A DNA stretch of 64,000 nt from Acerihabitans arboris (GCF_010131535.1 NZ_WUBS01000020.1:1-64000); one strand, 5' to 3'. Shown: positions 51,150-60,786, counted from the first letter of the stretch. Notes: generated by a model from the sequence alone, not told the origin. Numbers and translations: made by a program.

Positions 51150-52769
51150 ATGGATAAACCCGAGAAAGAAAATGTCACTTATCATCTGCCTGAATGGGAT
51201 AAACAGGGGCGTCAGTACTATAGGATTTGCTCTCAGCCGGCAGAGAACAACCACGTCGCCGCTTGCGTAAAAATCGCCGATAAAGTCATCCCGGTGATAT
51301 TTTTGCCGGGAGTGATGGGCACAAACTTAAGAAATATCAAAGGTAAAGAACCAATATGGTTCGGCAATAGTCCAGGAAGCCTAGACACCGCCTGGGGATG
51401 GGTTTTGAAAACCGCGGAAGAGCGGAAAAAACTATTAAATCCCGAAACAACCGAGGTGGATGATGGTGGCAAAATCCTTTATGACGGTCTGGAAGGTAAC
51501 GTATTCCCATTGCGCAGCGAGCGGGGCTGGGGAGCCGGACTATTCACCAGCTATGGTTATCCGCTGCATGTATTGCAGCTTATGCTTAATGACTGGAAAG
51601 TTCTTGCGGAAAATATCGTTCATGGAACAAATTACCCCACTTCGCGCAAATTGCTTATTGGCAAGGAGCTAAACGCGCAGGGAGAGGATGGATTGACGGA
51701 AGCAGAGGTCAGGCACAGCTATGAATTCTTATATCCTCTGCATGTCTTCGGTTACAACTGGTTACAGTCCAATGTGGAATCGGCAAAGCATCTGGAAGAC
51801 TACATCGACCAGGTCATGATTACGTACCATGGCAGACTGGCGGTGAACAAAGTCATTCTGGTCACTCACTCCATGGGCGGGTTGGTTGCCCGGCATTATT
51901 CTGAAAATATGGGTGGCAATGAAAATATACTCGGCATTGTTCATGGCGTGATGCCCGATCTGGGTTCCCCCGCCGCATACCGCCGCATGAAAGTCGGCGA
52001 GCAGGCGTTCGCGGTGGGTAATGTGATTGGCAATAGCGCGGAAAAGTTGATGCCGGTACTGGCGCAGTCCCCGGGGCCGCTACAGTTATTACCCGGTAAA
52101 GCCTATGGCCCCGGCTGGTTGAAAATCCAGGGCGATAATGGAATGGAAAGCAGGCCGCTGTCCGATCCTTATAAAGAAATCTACCAGAATAAAAAGGACT
52201 GGTGGCGGCTGTATGAAGCCGGTATTTCAGGTGGTAATCCCGAAGATGAGTGGAAAAAATATCATGATATAATTAAAGATAAAGTTATTGATTTTATAGA
52301 TAATTTAAATGGTAAATATCATCCCAACACCTGGGCCTTCTACGGTGCCTCCGAAAAATATAAATCCGATGAATACCTGATGTGGAAACAGACCCGCTAT
52401 TACCCCGATGAGGTGGAATCGCCGGCATCTTGGCAATATCCTGGCCCCGCGCCCGCGATTGCCTATCCGTCGGGCAGCAGAATAAAAATCCCCGTGCCCC
52501 CGACCGAACGTAAGGACAGGCAAAACCACAGGCAGTATAAACTGGTTTCATCGGGAAGCCCCGGCGATGGCACGGTACCGGTAAAATCCGGATATATTTC
52601 CTGGCCGGGCATCCGCAGTCAGATAGCCGTCGATGTAGACCATGAGGGCGCTTACGCGAGCAATAACCAGAATGGCGAAGAAACTGCCGTAGCGCTTAAC
52701 TTCACCCTGCGCGCCATCGTTAAAATGGTGCAAAATATCCCCGCCTGTGGAGAATGCCGATGCAGGTAA
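51150..52769 (+). CDS. Type VI secretion lipase effector, Tle4-like (alpha/beta hydrolase)
   Basis: A 539-residue hydrolase without a signal peptide. The N-terminal motif VIPVIFLPGVMGTNLRNI (about residue 48) is typical of PGAP1/LCAT-like lipases. The nucleophile is Ser241 in VTHSMGGLVARHY (GxSxG); a later PGDGTVPVKSGY segment carries the Asp, and DVDHEGAY the catalytic His. Tle-family effectors hydrolyse target-cell phospholipids. The gene for a Tli4-like immunity protein overlaps its 3' end, supporting the assignment. No VgrG, PAAR or adaptor gene is nearby. Confidence 0.78.
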   Translation: MDKPEKENVTYHLPEWDKQGRQYYRICSQPAENNHVAACVKIADKVIPVIFLPGVMGTNLRNIKGKEPIWFGNSPGSLDTAWGWVLKTAEERKKLLNPETTEVDDGGKILYDGLEGNVFPLRSERGWGAGLFTSYGYPLHVLQLMLNDWKVLAENIVHGTNYPTSRKLLIGKELNAQGEDGLTEAEVRHSYEFLYPLHVFGYNWLQSNVESAKHLEDYIDQVMITYHGRLAVNKVILVTHSMGGLVARHYSENMGGNENILGIVHGVMPDLGSPAAYRRMKVGEQAFAVGNVIGNSAEKLMPVLAQSPGPLQLLPGKAYGPGWLKIQGDNGMESRPLSDPYKEIYQNKKDWWRLYEAGISGGNPEDEWKKYHDIIKDKVIDFIDNLNGKYHPNTWAFYGASEKYKSDEYLMWKQTRYYPDEVESPASWQYPGPAPAIAYPSGSRIKIPVPPTERKDRQNHRQYKLVSSGSPGDGTVPVKSGYISWPGIRSQIAVDVDHEGAYASNNQNGEETAVALNFTLRAIVKMVQNIPACGECRCR

Positions 52770-53863
52770 AAAAAACGCTGCTTCTGTTTGCCGCTGTGGG
52801 GATCGCCTCGATCTGCGGCTACGCATTTATTCACCGCGATATGCCCCCGCCGACGCTCACCGTTGAGGAAAAAAAAGTGACAGACGCTTTATTTAACCAG
52901 ATAAAACCGCAGTGCATTGGGCGTTATGTTTTCGACGTTCCGGAAAGTTATGTTAATGAGCAAAAAAATTACGTATTCCTAAACGATTTCCGTATTAACA
53001 GTCAGCGCCTGTACCGGCCCGCTTTTGAACAGCGTATTCGATTGCGTGAACAGGCACTAAAAAATGAGCGCACCGTTGCTTCGATAGATGGCCCTTTCTT
53101 AAAGCAGGTTTATCGCTTAAGTGACAATGCCATTATATTTGATCGCAATGAAAATGGGAGTACTGCGGGATGGGGGCGGATACTGGAGGGACATATTTAC
53201 GTTGGCGGCGTGGCCTTTATCGTACAGACCGAAATAACCGACTATTCCGACGAGCGTTATGCCAGCGAGCGTGAATTTTATCTACGCCCTGAAGTCGGTA
53301 GGCCTGTGGCGAAGGCAAACACCAAACCACAAAAACTGGCAGAGATGCAGGATTTATTGTCCCGCCTGAGCGGACGTAAAGATGACGAAATCCCCACTCA
53401 ACCGGGCATCTGTATCGCGGATGGCTTTATTCGGGATAACAGCAAACAAAACAAAGAAGACCTCAGTTTCGCTTACAGGAATGATAATTTTGGCTTTTAT
53501 GTAAGCACCGACAATACCCTTGGTAAAAGCAACAGTTTGCTTGAGCGTGGCGATGAGATTGAGCCCGCGCTGCGTGAAGGCAACATTCATACCATCTATA
53601 AAAGGAAGCGGAATATCGCCGGCATGGATGCCGAAGACTGGCTGGTCAGGGGCAAGCAGGTCACCTACCAACCGGAAGCTGAAAATATCTTATACAGCTT
53701 TACGTTTTACGCTAACGAGAAAGCGGCGGATTATCACCATCCGGTGCTTTTCGCCAAGCTGAGTAACCGGGGAATAGGAACCACCACCTACAGCGACGCC
53801 CAACTGGTGGATATATGGGATCGCATTACCCAGACGTTCCGATTCCGTCCCGGCGCATTCTGA
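52760..53863 (+). CDS. Type VI immunity protein, Tli4-like
   Basis: About 367 residues with an N-terminal signal/anchor helix (KTLLLFAAVGIASICGYAF), so it acts in the periplasm where the lipase would arrive. Signatures CIGRYVFDVP (about residue 52) and GICIADGFI (about 215) are those of the Tli4 family. The ATG at 52760 has GGAG 7 bp upstream, inside the effector gene; the two overlap by 10 bp and are translationally coupled. It should block the upstream lipase in self and kin. Confidence 0.82.
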   Translation: MQVKKTLLLFAAVGIASICGYAFIHRDMPPPTLTVEEKKVTDALFNQIKPQCIGRYVFDVPESYVNEQKNYVFLNDFRINSQRLYRPAFEQRIRLREQALKNERTVASIDGPFLKQVYRLSDNAIIFDRNENGSTAGWGRILEGHIYVGGVAFIVQTEITDYSDERYASEREFYLRPEVGRPVAKANTKPQKLAEMQDLLSRLSGRKDDEIPTQPGICIADGFIRDNSKQNKEDLSFAYRNDNFGFYVSTDNTLGKSNSLLERGDEIEPALREGNIHTIYKRKRNIAGMDAEDWLVRGKQVTYQPEAENILYSFTFYANEKAADYHHPVLFAKLSNRGIGTTTYSDAQLVDIWDRITQTFRFRPGAF

Positions 53864-53934
53864 CCTGACGTCCGATGGGCATTAGCATAAGCGTTTCTTA
53901 GCGCGGTATGGCGTTGCAATGTACGCTGAACCCG

Positions 53935-54864
53935 TTACCCGGCCACCAGATCGCCGCGAATCACCAGCGGGCCAGTGCCGCTGTGGCCGGTTATCATCTC
54001 CAGCGCCTGTTCCGCCAGTTTTTCCAGAGGGTATTCAATGGCCGGCAGCGGCAGCAGGGAGCCGGGCAGCGGCGCGGCGCCGTCCAGGCTGATAATCGCC
54101 AATTGGTCCGGCACGGCGCGCCGGTAGGCGTGCAGCACCGAAATCGCCTCCCGGGCGTCGGCCTGGTTCATCACCAATAGCCCGTTAAACCGGGCACCAC
54201 TGTTAACCAGGGCCTGGAGCGCCACGCGCGGGGAGGGATCGCGACAGACGACCAGGCGGCGGTTATAGGGCACCAGATGGTATTCAAGACCGCGGCGATA
54301 ACCGTGCAGCACGTTTTCCGCGGTCTCGCCGTCTGGGTAATTCAGTAATGCCAGTTGACGGCGCCCATGGCTTATCAGGTATTGGCAGGCGGTTTCGGCG
54401 GCAAAGGCGTGATCAAAGCTGATGCTGTAGGCGCCCGGCGCGTTCAGGCAGTCGATTAACACAACGCTGCCGTCAAGCTTAGGCAGTTCAAAACGCGCGC
54501 CGATAACGATCATGGCATCGCATAAGCCCCGCCCCAGCGACGAGATGGCGCTCTCGACGCCGGCGGCGCTGTCGGCAAAGCGCAGCAGTAAATGTTTGTT
54601 ATGGCGCCGGAACTGTTTTTCCAGCGCCGGCAGGTAGTTCACCGCATGCTGCATGGATTCCATCGCGCAGATGACCCCCACGCAGCCGGTGGATTGGCCG
54701 CTTAGCGATTGGGCTATCAGGTTGGGCTGGTAGTTAAGCGCCTGGACGGCCTTCAGCACCGCCTGGCGGCTTTCTTCCCTGACGCCCCGGTTGCCGCTGA
54801 GCACGCGGGATACCGTGGCTTTCGATACCCGGGCCAAACGGGAGACATCATTTATGTTCGCCAT
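53935..54864 (-). CDS. LacI-family transcriptional regulator of the beta-glucoside operon
   Basis: A 309-residue repressor. The N-terminal HTH with hinge reads INDVSRLARVSKATVSRVLS (residues about 4-23), followed by the hinge NYQPNLIAQSL and a periplasmic-binding-protein-like core. It is slightly shorter than usual (330-340) at the C-terminus. It lies 128 bp downstream of the 6-phospho-beta-glucosidase gene, same strand, and resembles AscG/CelR-type repressors. The perfect palindrome at 58190-58207 is the likely operator. Confidence 0.88.
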   Translation of the reverse strand: MANINDVSRLARVSKATVSRVLSGNRGVREESRQAVLKAVQALNYQPNLIAQSLSGQSTGCVGVICAMESMQHAVNYLPALEKQFRRHNKHLLLRFADSAAGVESAISSLGRGLCDAMIVIGARFELPKLDGSVVLIDCLNAPGAYSISFDHAFAAETACQYLISHGRRQLALLNYPDGETAENVLHGYRRGLEYHLVPYNRRLVVCRDPSPRVALQALVNSGARFNGLLVMNQADAREAISVLHAYRRAVPDQLAIISLDGAAPLPGSLLPLPAIEYPLEKLAEQALEMITGHSGTGPLVIRGDLVAG

Positions 54865-54992
54865 ATTCCTGCTGTGGAGATTGCCGTTGATAAAGGATCA
54901 CCATCTCATTAATCAATTCCCGCGCCAAGAAGGCATTCATTAAATAATTCCGCGCATGACCAGCAGGATCATTATCGTGGTTTTATTGTCCA

Positions 54993-56387
54993 TCAGCGCG
55001 CGTCTTCGTCAAAACCGTGATTGCGCGCCGCGTCGGCAAACCACCGGCCGCTTTTTTTCACCGTGCGCCGCTGTGTGGCAAGATCGAGCTGCACCAGGCC
55101 GTAGCGGTTTTTATAGGCATTGGTCCACGACCAGTTATCGATAAAGGTCCAGATATGATAGCCCAGGCAGCGGCTGCCTTCCGCCAGCGCGCGGTGAACC
55201 CAGATAAGGTGTTCGCGGACAAAATCGATACGGTAGTCATCCTCGATGCTGCCGTTTCGCAGAAAACGCAGCTCATCCTCCACGCCCATGCCGTTTTCTG
55301 AAATATAGCAGCGCGGATTGTGATAATTATCCCGCAGGTTGGTCAGGATATCGTAGACGCCGCGCTCGTAGATTTCCCAGCCGCGCCACGGATTCATTTT
55401 ACGCCCGGGCATCTGGTAGTGATCAAATAGCCATTCCGGCATAAACGGGCTGTCGGGGTTGACCTGGTTAATCCGGCATTGCACCCGGCGCGGCTGGTAA
55501 TAATTGATGCCGAGCAGGTCGACGATGCCGCCGGACAGCAGTTCGTCGTCGCCGGGTTGGCTGGCCGGCAGCTGACCGTAACGCTTTAGCAGCGCGATCA
55601 GTTCCTCAGGGTAATGGCCGCGCAGCGCCGGGTCGAGAAAGCTGCGGTTAAACAGCAGATCGGCATGGTTCGCCGCCGCCAGATCCGCTGGATGCTGCGA
55701 ACGGGGATAAGACGGCGTCAGGTTCAGGATAATGCCGATTTCACCACCCTGGCCGGACTTGCGAAAATGTCTTACCGCCGAGGCGTGCGCCAGCATGGTG
55801 TGGTAGGCCACGGTGGCGGCGCGTTTAAAATCCACCACGTTGGGGTAATGGAAATCATATAAATAACCGCCTTCCACCGGCACTATCGGCTCGTTAAAGG
55901 TAAACCAGTGCCTGACCCGATCGCCGAACAGCTCGAAACAGACGGCGGCATAATCGGCATAGGCATCCACCACCTGCCGGTTTTCCCAGCCGCCCAAGGC
56001 CTGCATGGCCATCGGCATGTCGAAGTGGAACAGGTTAATGAACGGCGTGATGCCCTGGGCCAGCAGTTCGTCGATCACCTGGTTATAAAACGCCGCCGCC
56101 TGAGGGTTAGCATCGCCCCGGCCGTCCGGGATCAGCCGCGCCCAGGATATCGAGGTGCGAAAGCTGTTATGGCCGGTTTGTTTCAGCAGGGCGATATCTT
56201 CCCGCCAGTGGCGGTAAAAGGTCGAGGTATCCTGCGGCCCCACCTGCTGGAAAAAACGCCCGGGCTGCAGGGCGAACCAGTGATCCCATACGGTTGGACT
56301 CTTTGCGCCGCCAAGGCTCTCACCCTCGGTTTGCGGCGCCGAGCTGGCGCTGCCCCACCAGAAATCATCCGGAAATTGATACTGCAT
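54993..56387 (-). CDS. 6-phospho-beta-glucosidase (glycoside hydrolase family 1)
   Basis: A 464-residue GH1 enzyme that splits phosphorylated beta-glucosides brought in by the PTS. Acid/base Glu in WFTFNEPIVP (about residue 165), nucleophile Glu in CYISENGMG (about 360), N-terminal FWWGSASSAPQTEG signature. The start at 56387 is preferred because GGGGGA lies 7 bp upstream. Last enzyme gene of the operon before the regulator. Confidence 0.92.
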   Translation of the reverse strand: MQYQFPDDFWWGSASSAPQTEGESLGGAKSPTVWDHWFALQPGRFFQQVGPQDTSTFYRHWREDIALLKQTGHNSFRTSISWARLIPDGRGDANPQAAAFYNQVIDELLAQGITPFINLFHFDMPMAMQALGGWENRQVVDAYADYAAVCFELFGDRVRHWFTFNEPIVPVEGGYLYDFHYPNVVDFKRAATVAYHTMLAHASAVRHFRKSGQGGEIGIILNLTPSYPRSQHPADLAAANHADLLFNRSFLDPALRGHYPEELIALLKRYGQLPASQPGDDELLSGGIVDLLGINYYQPRRVQCRINQVNPDSPFMPEWLFDHYQMPGRKMNPWRGWEIYERGVYDILTNLRDNYHNPRCYISENGMGVEDELRFLRNGSIEDDYRIDFVREHLIWVHRALAEGSRCLGYHIWTFIDNWSWTNAYKNRYGLVQLDLATQRRTVKKSGRWFADAARNHGFDEDAR

Positions 56388-56484
56388 CAGGTTGTCCCCC
56401 ATTCGTGTCGGCGGAACGCCGCGCCGGGCGCGGTTCTACCGTTGCCGATAGCGTCTCGCGAAAGGTCATAATTTGGTTTTGACA

Positions 56485-57804
56485 TCAGGACCCCAGCGCC
56501 ACGCGGGCATCGGCGGTTTGGCTTTCTGCTTGTTTCCTCAACAGGGTACGCTCGTAGGCCTTCAGGAACGGGTAATACATCACCGCCGACATCAGCATAC
56601 AGAACAGGCACATGATTACCGGACTCAAGGTCCAGTTGGCGGCCCAGGACGCACCGACAGGCGCGGGCGTTGTCCAGGGGGTCAGTTGCACCACCTGGGA
56701 TACCCAACCCAGTTTGGTGGCGGTCCAGGCGAAGGTGGCGTTAATCATCGGCACCAGGGTGAAGGGCAGGAACATCACCGGATTCATGATAATCGGCGTA
56801 CCGAACAGGATGGGCTCGTTGATATTAAAGAAGCTCGGCACCACGCCCATGCGGCCGATGGTGCGCAGATGGACCGAGCGGCTGACCAATAGCAGGAACG
56901 CCAGCGGCAGGGTGGAGCCAACGCCGCCTATCAGCAGGTAATGGTCCCAAAACCCCTGCAGGTAGATATGCGGCAGAGGGGCGCCCGCGGCCAGGGCGCT
57001 TTGGTTCAGCGCCAGGTTGGTCATCCAGAAGGGGTTCATGATACCGGTGACAATCAGCGCGCCGTGGATGCCGGCAAACCAGAGGATCTGGCAGATCAGC
57101 ACCGACAGCAGCATGGTGGGCAGCGAGTCCGAGGCGGACACCAGCGGCGCCAGCAGCTGCATAATGGCTTCGGGGATGATCATGCCGGTGTAATGCTCCA
57201 CCAGCAGGTTGAGCGGATGCAGGGTGGCGACAATGACCACCACCGGGATCAGGACTTCAAACGAGCGCGCCACGCCGGTCGGCACCTCCTTCGGCAGGCG
57301 GATGGTGACATTGCGGCGTTTTAGCCACGCATACATCTCGCTGGCGTAGATGGCGGTAATGATGGCGGTAAAAATGCCCTGGCCGGAGAAATAGGCCGCC
57401 GATATCTGCTTATCGTGATAAGGCGCCGCCACCAGCAGGAACGCCATAAAAGACAGCAGGCCGGTCATGATGGGATCAAGCTTATAGTGTTTGCCGAGGC
57501 TGGCGCCGATGCCGACCGAAATAAAAAACGTCATGACCCCCATGCTGAGATTGAACGGCAGCATTAGCCGATCGCGGTAGCGCACGGAAAAATCCAGCCA
57601 ACCGCGGGCAAAGCGCCACTGGGTATCGGGAGAAAAGGGCGGGAAAATAAACACCAGCATAAACGAGCCGATGATCATAAACGGCAGTGCGGCGAGAAAG
57701 CCGTCGCGGATGGCGATAATATGTTTTTGCTGGCCGACGCGACCGGCCATCGGGGTAATATGACGCTCAATGACTCCGACCATAGCTTGGTATAAGGTAC
57801 TCAT
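56485..57804 (-). CDS. PTS cellobiose/lactose-type EIIC permease
   Basis: A 439-residue inner-membrane permease of the lactose/chitobiose EIIC family with about ten helices. Characteristic segments are AIRDGFLAALPFMIIGSFML (about residue 29), HLNLLVEHYTG-like HPLNLLVEHYTG, and FFNINEPILFGTPIIMNP (about 320), which holds the substrate-binding Asn-Glu. It transports the sugar while EIIB phosphorylates it. Confidence 0.92.
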   Translation of the reverse strand: MSTLYQAMVGVIERHITPMAGRVGQQKHIIAIRDGFLAALPFMIIGSFMLVFIFPPFSPDTQWRFARGWLDFSVRYRDRLMLPFNLSMGVMTFFISVGIGASLGKHYKLDPIMTGLLSFMAFLLVAAPYHDKQISAAYFSGQGIFTAIITAIYASEMYAWLKRRNVTIRLPKEVPTGVARSFEVLIPVVVIVATLHPLNLLVEHYTGMIIPEAIMQLLAPLVSASDSLPTMLLSVLICQILWFAGIHGALIVTGIMNPFWMTNLALNQSALAAGAPLPHIYLQGFWDHYLLIGGVGSTLPLAFLLLVSRSVHLRTIGRMGVVPSFFNINEPILFGTPIIMNPVMFLPFTLVPMINATFAWTATKLGWVSQVVQLTPWTTPAPVGASWAANWTLSPVIMCLFCMLMSAVMYYPFLKAYERTLLRKQAESQTADARVALGS

Positions 57805-57836
57805 GGTGTCGTCCTGTTATTGTTATTCGATGGCGG

Positions 57837-58142
57837 TTATTTCATCAGGGAAAGGGCAAAGTCGAGCACTTTGTCGCCGCGCTGCATGCCGTAATCCATC
57901 ATATCGATGGCGGCCACCGGAATTCCCTGTTCCGCGGTTTTGGCCGACAGCGATTCCAGCATATATTTGACCTGCGGCCCCAGCAGCACCAGCTGGTAAC
58001 GGGCAAACTGCTCGTCGAATTCGCCTACGCCAAAGGCGTCGATGTTGATTTCCAGCCCGCGCTTTTCAGCCTCGGCCTGCATTTTTCTCACCAGCATGCT
58101 GGTGGACATCCCGGCGGAACAGCACAACATGATGCTTTTCAT
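57837..58142 (-). CDS. PTS cellobiose/chitobiose-type EIIB component
   Basis: A 101-residue phosphocarrier. The active cysteine is Cys8 in IMLCCSAGMSTSML; LVLLGPQVKYMLESL matches ChbB/CelA. First gene of the operon, 32 bp before EIIC. No EIIA of the same family is encoded in the window, so one must be supplied from elsewhere. Confidence 0.92.
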   Translation of the reverse strand: MKSIMLCCSAGMSTSMLVRKMQAEAEKRGLEINIDAFGVGEFDEQFARYQLVLLGPQVKYMLESLSAKTAEQGIPVAAIDMMDYGMQRGDKVLDFALSLMK

Positions 58143-58189
58143 TTTTCAGCCTCTGGGGGAATGTGTTTACCATTGCCATTGGATACAAA

Positions 58190-58207
58190 ATGGAAACCGG
58201 TTTCCAT
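58190..58207. promoter_or_regulatory. LacI-type operator of the beta-glucoside operon
   Basis: A perfect 18-bp palindrome ATGGAAACCGGTTTCCAT with the central CG typical of LacI-family operators, 48 bp upstream of the EIIB start (minus strand). The regulator encoded at 53935 is the natural candidate to bind it. Confidence 0.85.
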
Positions 58208-58265
58208 GAGTTTGCCGAGCTTTTGTGAGGGTATTCATGGAAACGCGGCAGACCCGTGTACAATG

Positions 58266-58281
58266 TGTGAAATAGTTCACG
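58266..58281. promoter_or_regulatory. CRP binding site candidate
   Basis: TGTGA-AATAGT-TCACG, one mismatch from the symmetric CRP core TGTGA-N6-TCACA. It lies about 60-75 bp upstream of the LacI-type operator relative to the operon, a common activator/repressor arrangement for sugar operons. Confidence 0.7.
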
Positions 58282-58471
58282 GATTAACCGCCCGGCCGCC
58301 AACAGCGCAACGCTGCTCCGGATATTGTTCCCGTCGCACGCTCACGGCAATCCCCCGCGGCCTGTGATGCAGTCGCTTTCTGCGGCGGCGGATGATAATT
58401 TGGTCGGCATATAGTGCAGCAACGCCGGCATAACCGCGGCAACGCGGCGATCGATCATCACTGGAGTCAAC

Positions 58472-59074
58472 ATGCGTCATCAGCGTCAGCGGGTATGGAC
58501 GGCCCTGGCAGCGGCGGTATTGCTGTTATCGGCCTGCAGCAGCACCATGCCGACCAAAGCCAGCGGGTTCCTTGGTTCCTACAATCGCCTGACGCTCTCG
58601 TCCGATGGCAGTATGCGTATGCTGCGTACCCCGGAGGCGTTGGATCCGGCGCATACGGTTATCACCACGGTTGAATGGCGGGTAACGTCGGCGAACAACC
58701 TGTCCCCTGAAGAGCGCGCCAGGCTGCTGAACAAACTCCGGGCGGGGCTGCAGGCGCAGGTAAACCGCCTGCCGGCAACGGCTGAAGGGCGGCCTGCGGA
58801 GATTCGCGCCGCGATCACCGATATCGCCACCGTATCCCCATCGTTAAATGTGCTGAGCGTGGCGATGTTTGCCGCGCCATTGGACCGGGGCGGCGCGTCG
58901 GTGGAAATTGAGGCGCTGGATACCGGCACCCGGCAACAGCTGGCGGCCATGACCATGGGTTATTTTGCGCCGATAAGCGAGCTAAAGGCCAGGTTCAGCG
59001 CCCTTGCCCCGGCATCGATTGCACTGGATAAGGCGTCTGCGCAATTCGGTCCGCTGCTGCGTACGGACAACTGA
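58472..59074 (+). CDS. DUF3313-family lipoprotein
   Basis: A 200-residue lipoprotein: signal peptide with lipobox LLSACSSTM (Cys at about residue 22). The early mature segment SGFLGSYNRLTLSSDG is characteristic of DUF3313. A TGGAG ribosome site precedes the start. Divergent from the beta-glucoside operon across 330 bp that hold the operator and CRP site. Function unknown. Confidence 0.85.
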   Translation: MRHQRQRVWTALAAAVLLLSACSSTMPTKASGFLGSYNRLTLSSDGSMRMLRTPEALDPAHTVITTVEWRVTSANNLSPEERARLLNKLRAGLQAQVNRLPATAEGRPAEIRAAITDIATVSPSLNVLSVAMFAAPLDRGGASVEIEALDTGTRQQLAAMTMGYFAPISELKARFSALAPASIALDKASAQFGPLLRTDN

Positions 59075-59341
59075 TGCAATTACATATTGCCGGCGGGAAT
59101 GTCATCATCCCGCCGGAATAGGTTATATTAAATAAATTATATCTACAGCGGCGGAATATCTTATTAAAGAAATGCTTAGCTAATACTTAATTAAAATAAT
59201 TTTATTAAAATCATGTCCGTTAACCCTGTCCACTCACTACGTTCGTTAACTATTCTTGTTAACTACGGTTATTAATCATATCCGTTAAGCGTATCCGTAG
59301 GCAATAGGCAGGGCGCGATGTGAGGGCCGAGGACTATTTAA

Positions 59342-60223
59342 ATGAAACGGAAAGGAATCATTCTTGCCGGAGGCGCGGGTACCCGCCTGCACCCGGCCAC
59401 ATTGGCCATATCAAAACAGCTCTTACCCGTATTCGATAAGCCGATGATCTATTACCCCTTGAGTACCCTGATGCTTGCGGGTATTAAAGAGATATTAATC
59501 ATTTCGACCGAACAGGATACGCCGCGCTTCCGGCAGTTATTAGGCAACGGAGAACAATGGGGCATTAATCTTAATTATCTGGTGCAACCCTCGCCCGGCG
59601 GCCTGGCCCAGGCTTTTATCCTGGGAGAAGCATTTTTGGACGGCGATCCCTGCGCCCTTATCCTGGGCGATAATATATTTCATGGGCATGATTTGCCAAA
59701 ACTGCTGAAAAACGCCATGAGCTGCGAGAAGGGCGCATGCGCCTTTGCCTATCATGTTCAGGATCCGCAACGCTATGGCATTGTAAAATTCAGCTCGGAG
59801 GGGAAAGTATTAAGCCTTGAGGAAAAACCGTCAAATCCCACTTCCACCTGTGCGGTCACGGGGCTGTATTTTTACGATGAGGAGGTATGTGAATTAACCA
59901 GGACATTAACACCCTCGGCGCGCGGTGAACTGGAAATTACCGATTTGAACCGGCTCTATCTGGAGAAGGAGGCGCTAACGGTGCAGGTAATGGGTCGGGG
60001 TTATACCTGGCTGGATGCCGGCACCCATACCGCTTTATTGGAGGCCGGGCAATTTATCGCCACGTTGGAAAGCCGGCAGGGGTTAAAAGTGTCCTGCCCG
60101 GAGGAGATAGCCTACAAACAGCGGTGGATCGATGATAAACAGTTGGCCGAACTGGCCCGGCGGTTAATGAAAAATAGCTACGGGCAATATTTGCAATTTT
60201 TACTGGAAGAGAATACGCCATGA
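59342..60223 (+). CDS. rfbA: Glucose-1-phosphate thymidylyltransferase RfbA
   Basis: A 293-residue enzyme making dTDP-glucose, first step to dTDP-L-rhamnose. Nucleotide-binding motif GGAGTRLHPATLAISKQLLP is at residues about 8-27; LGDNIFHGHD (about 110) has the metal Asp, and EEKPSNP follows. Length fits the family. The stop overlaps the rfbC start (ATGA). The preceding gap has no ops/JUMPstart element that I can see. Confidence 0.96.
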   Translation: MKRKGIILAGGAGTRLHPATLAISKQLLPVFDKPMIYYPLSTLMLAGIKEILIISTEQDTPRFRQLLGNGEQWGINLNYLVQPSPGGLAQAFILGEAFLDGDPCALILGDNIFHGHDLPKLLKNAMSCEKGACAFAYHVQDPQRYGIVKFSSEGKVLSLEEKPSNPTSTCAVTGLYFYDEEVCELTRTLTPSARGELEITDLNRLYLEKEALTVQVMGRGYTWLDAGTHTALLEAGQFIATLESRQGLKVSCPEEIAYKQRWIDDKQLAELARRLMKNSYGQYLQFLLEENTP

Positions 60224-60783
60224 ATTTTACTCCACAGCACATTCCCGACGTCGTATTAATTGAGCCGTGCCTGTTTAACGATGAGCGGGGTTATTTTTTC
60301 GAAAGCTTTAATCTCGAAAAATTACAACGGGCGCTCAATCGTGACCTCAGTTTTGTCCAGGGCAATGAATCCTTTTCCCGGCAAAATGTCATCCGGGGAT
60401 TGCATTACCAGGTGGGCAGGCCGCAGGGCAAATTGGTGCGCGTGGTGGCGGGAGAAGTATTTGATGTGGCGGTGGATCTGCGCAAGCATTCCCCGACCTT
60501 CGGCCAATGGGTGGGGGCGCTGTTGTCCGCGGAAAATAATCATCAGCTTTGGATCCCCGAAGGATTTGCCCACGGCTTCCAGGTGATATCGGCCACGGCA
60601 AAACTGCAATACCTGGTGACCGATTATTGGTGCCCGCAATATGACCGGTGTATCCGCTTCGATGATCCTGATATTCAGGTGCAATGGCGGAAAGTCATGG
60701 CGCCCGCGGCGGGAATGCTCGAACCGATATTATCCGATAAAGACCAATCCGGCAAAGTCCTTGCCGACGCCGAGGTATTTTAA
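60220..60783 (+). CDS. rfbC: dTDP-4-dehydrorhamnose 3,5-epimerase RfbC
   Basis: A 187-residue cupin-fold epimerase. Catalytic His in VIRGLHYQVG (about residue 63), the Asp partner in VDLRKHSPTFG, and the Tyr in LQYLVTDYW. Substrate is dTDP-4-keto-6-deoxyglucose. Starts inside the rfbA stop and is followed 3 bp later by rfbD. Confidence 0.96.
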   Translation: MNFTPQHIPDVVLIEPCLFNDERGYFFESFNLEKLQRALNRDLSFVQGNESFSRQNVIRGLHYQVGRPQGKLVRVVAGEVFDVAVDLRKHSPTFGQWVGALLSAENNHQLWIPEGFAHGFQVISATAKLQYLVTDYWCPQYDRCIRFDDPDIQVQWRKVMAPAAGMLEPILSDKDQSGKVLADAEVF

Positions 60784-60786
60784 CCC

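Noticed and set aside
59075-59341. ops/JUMPstart element expected before a polysaccharide operon
   Set aside because: Looked for GGCGGTAG-like sequence; none found, only GTTAAC repeats.
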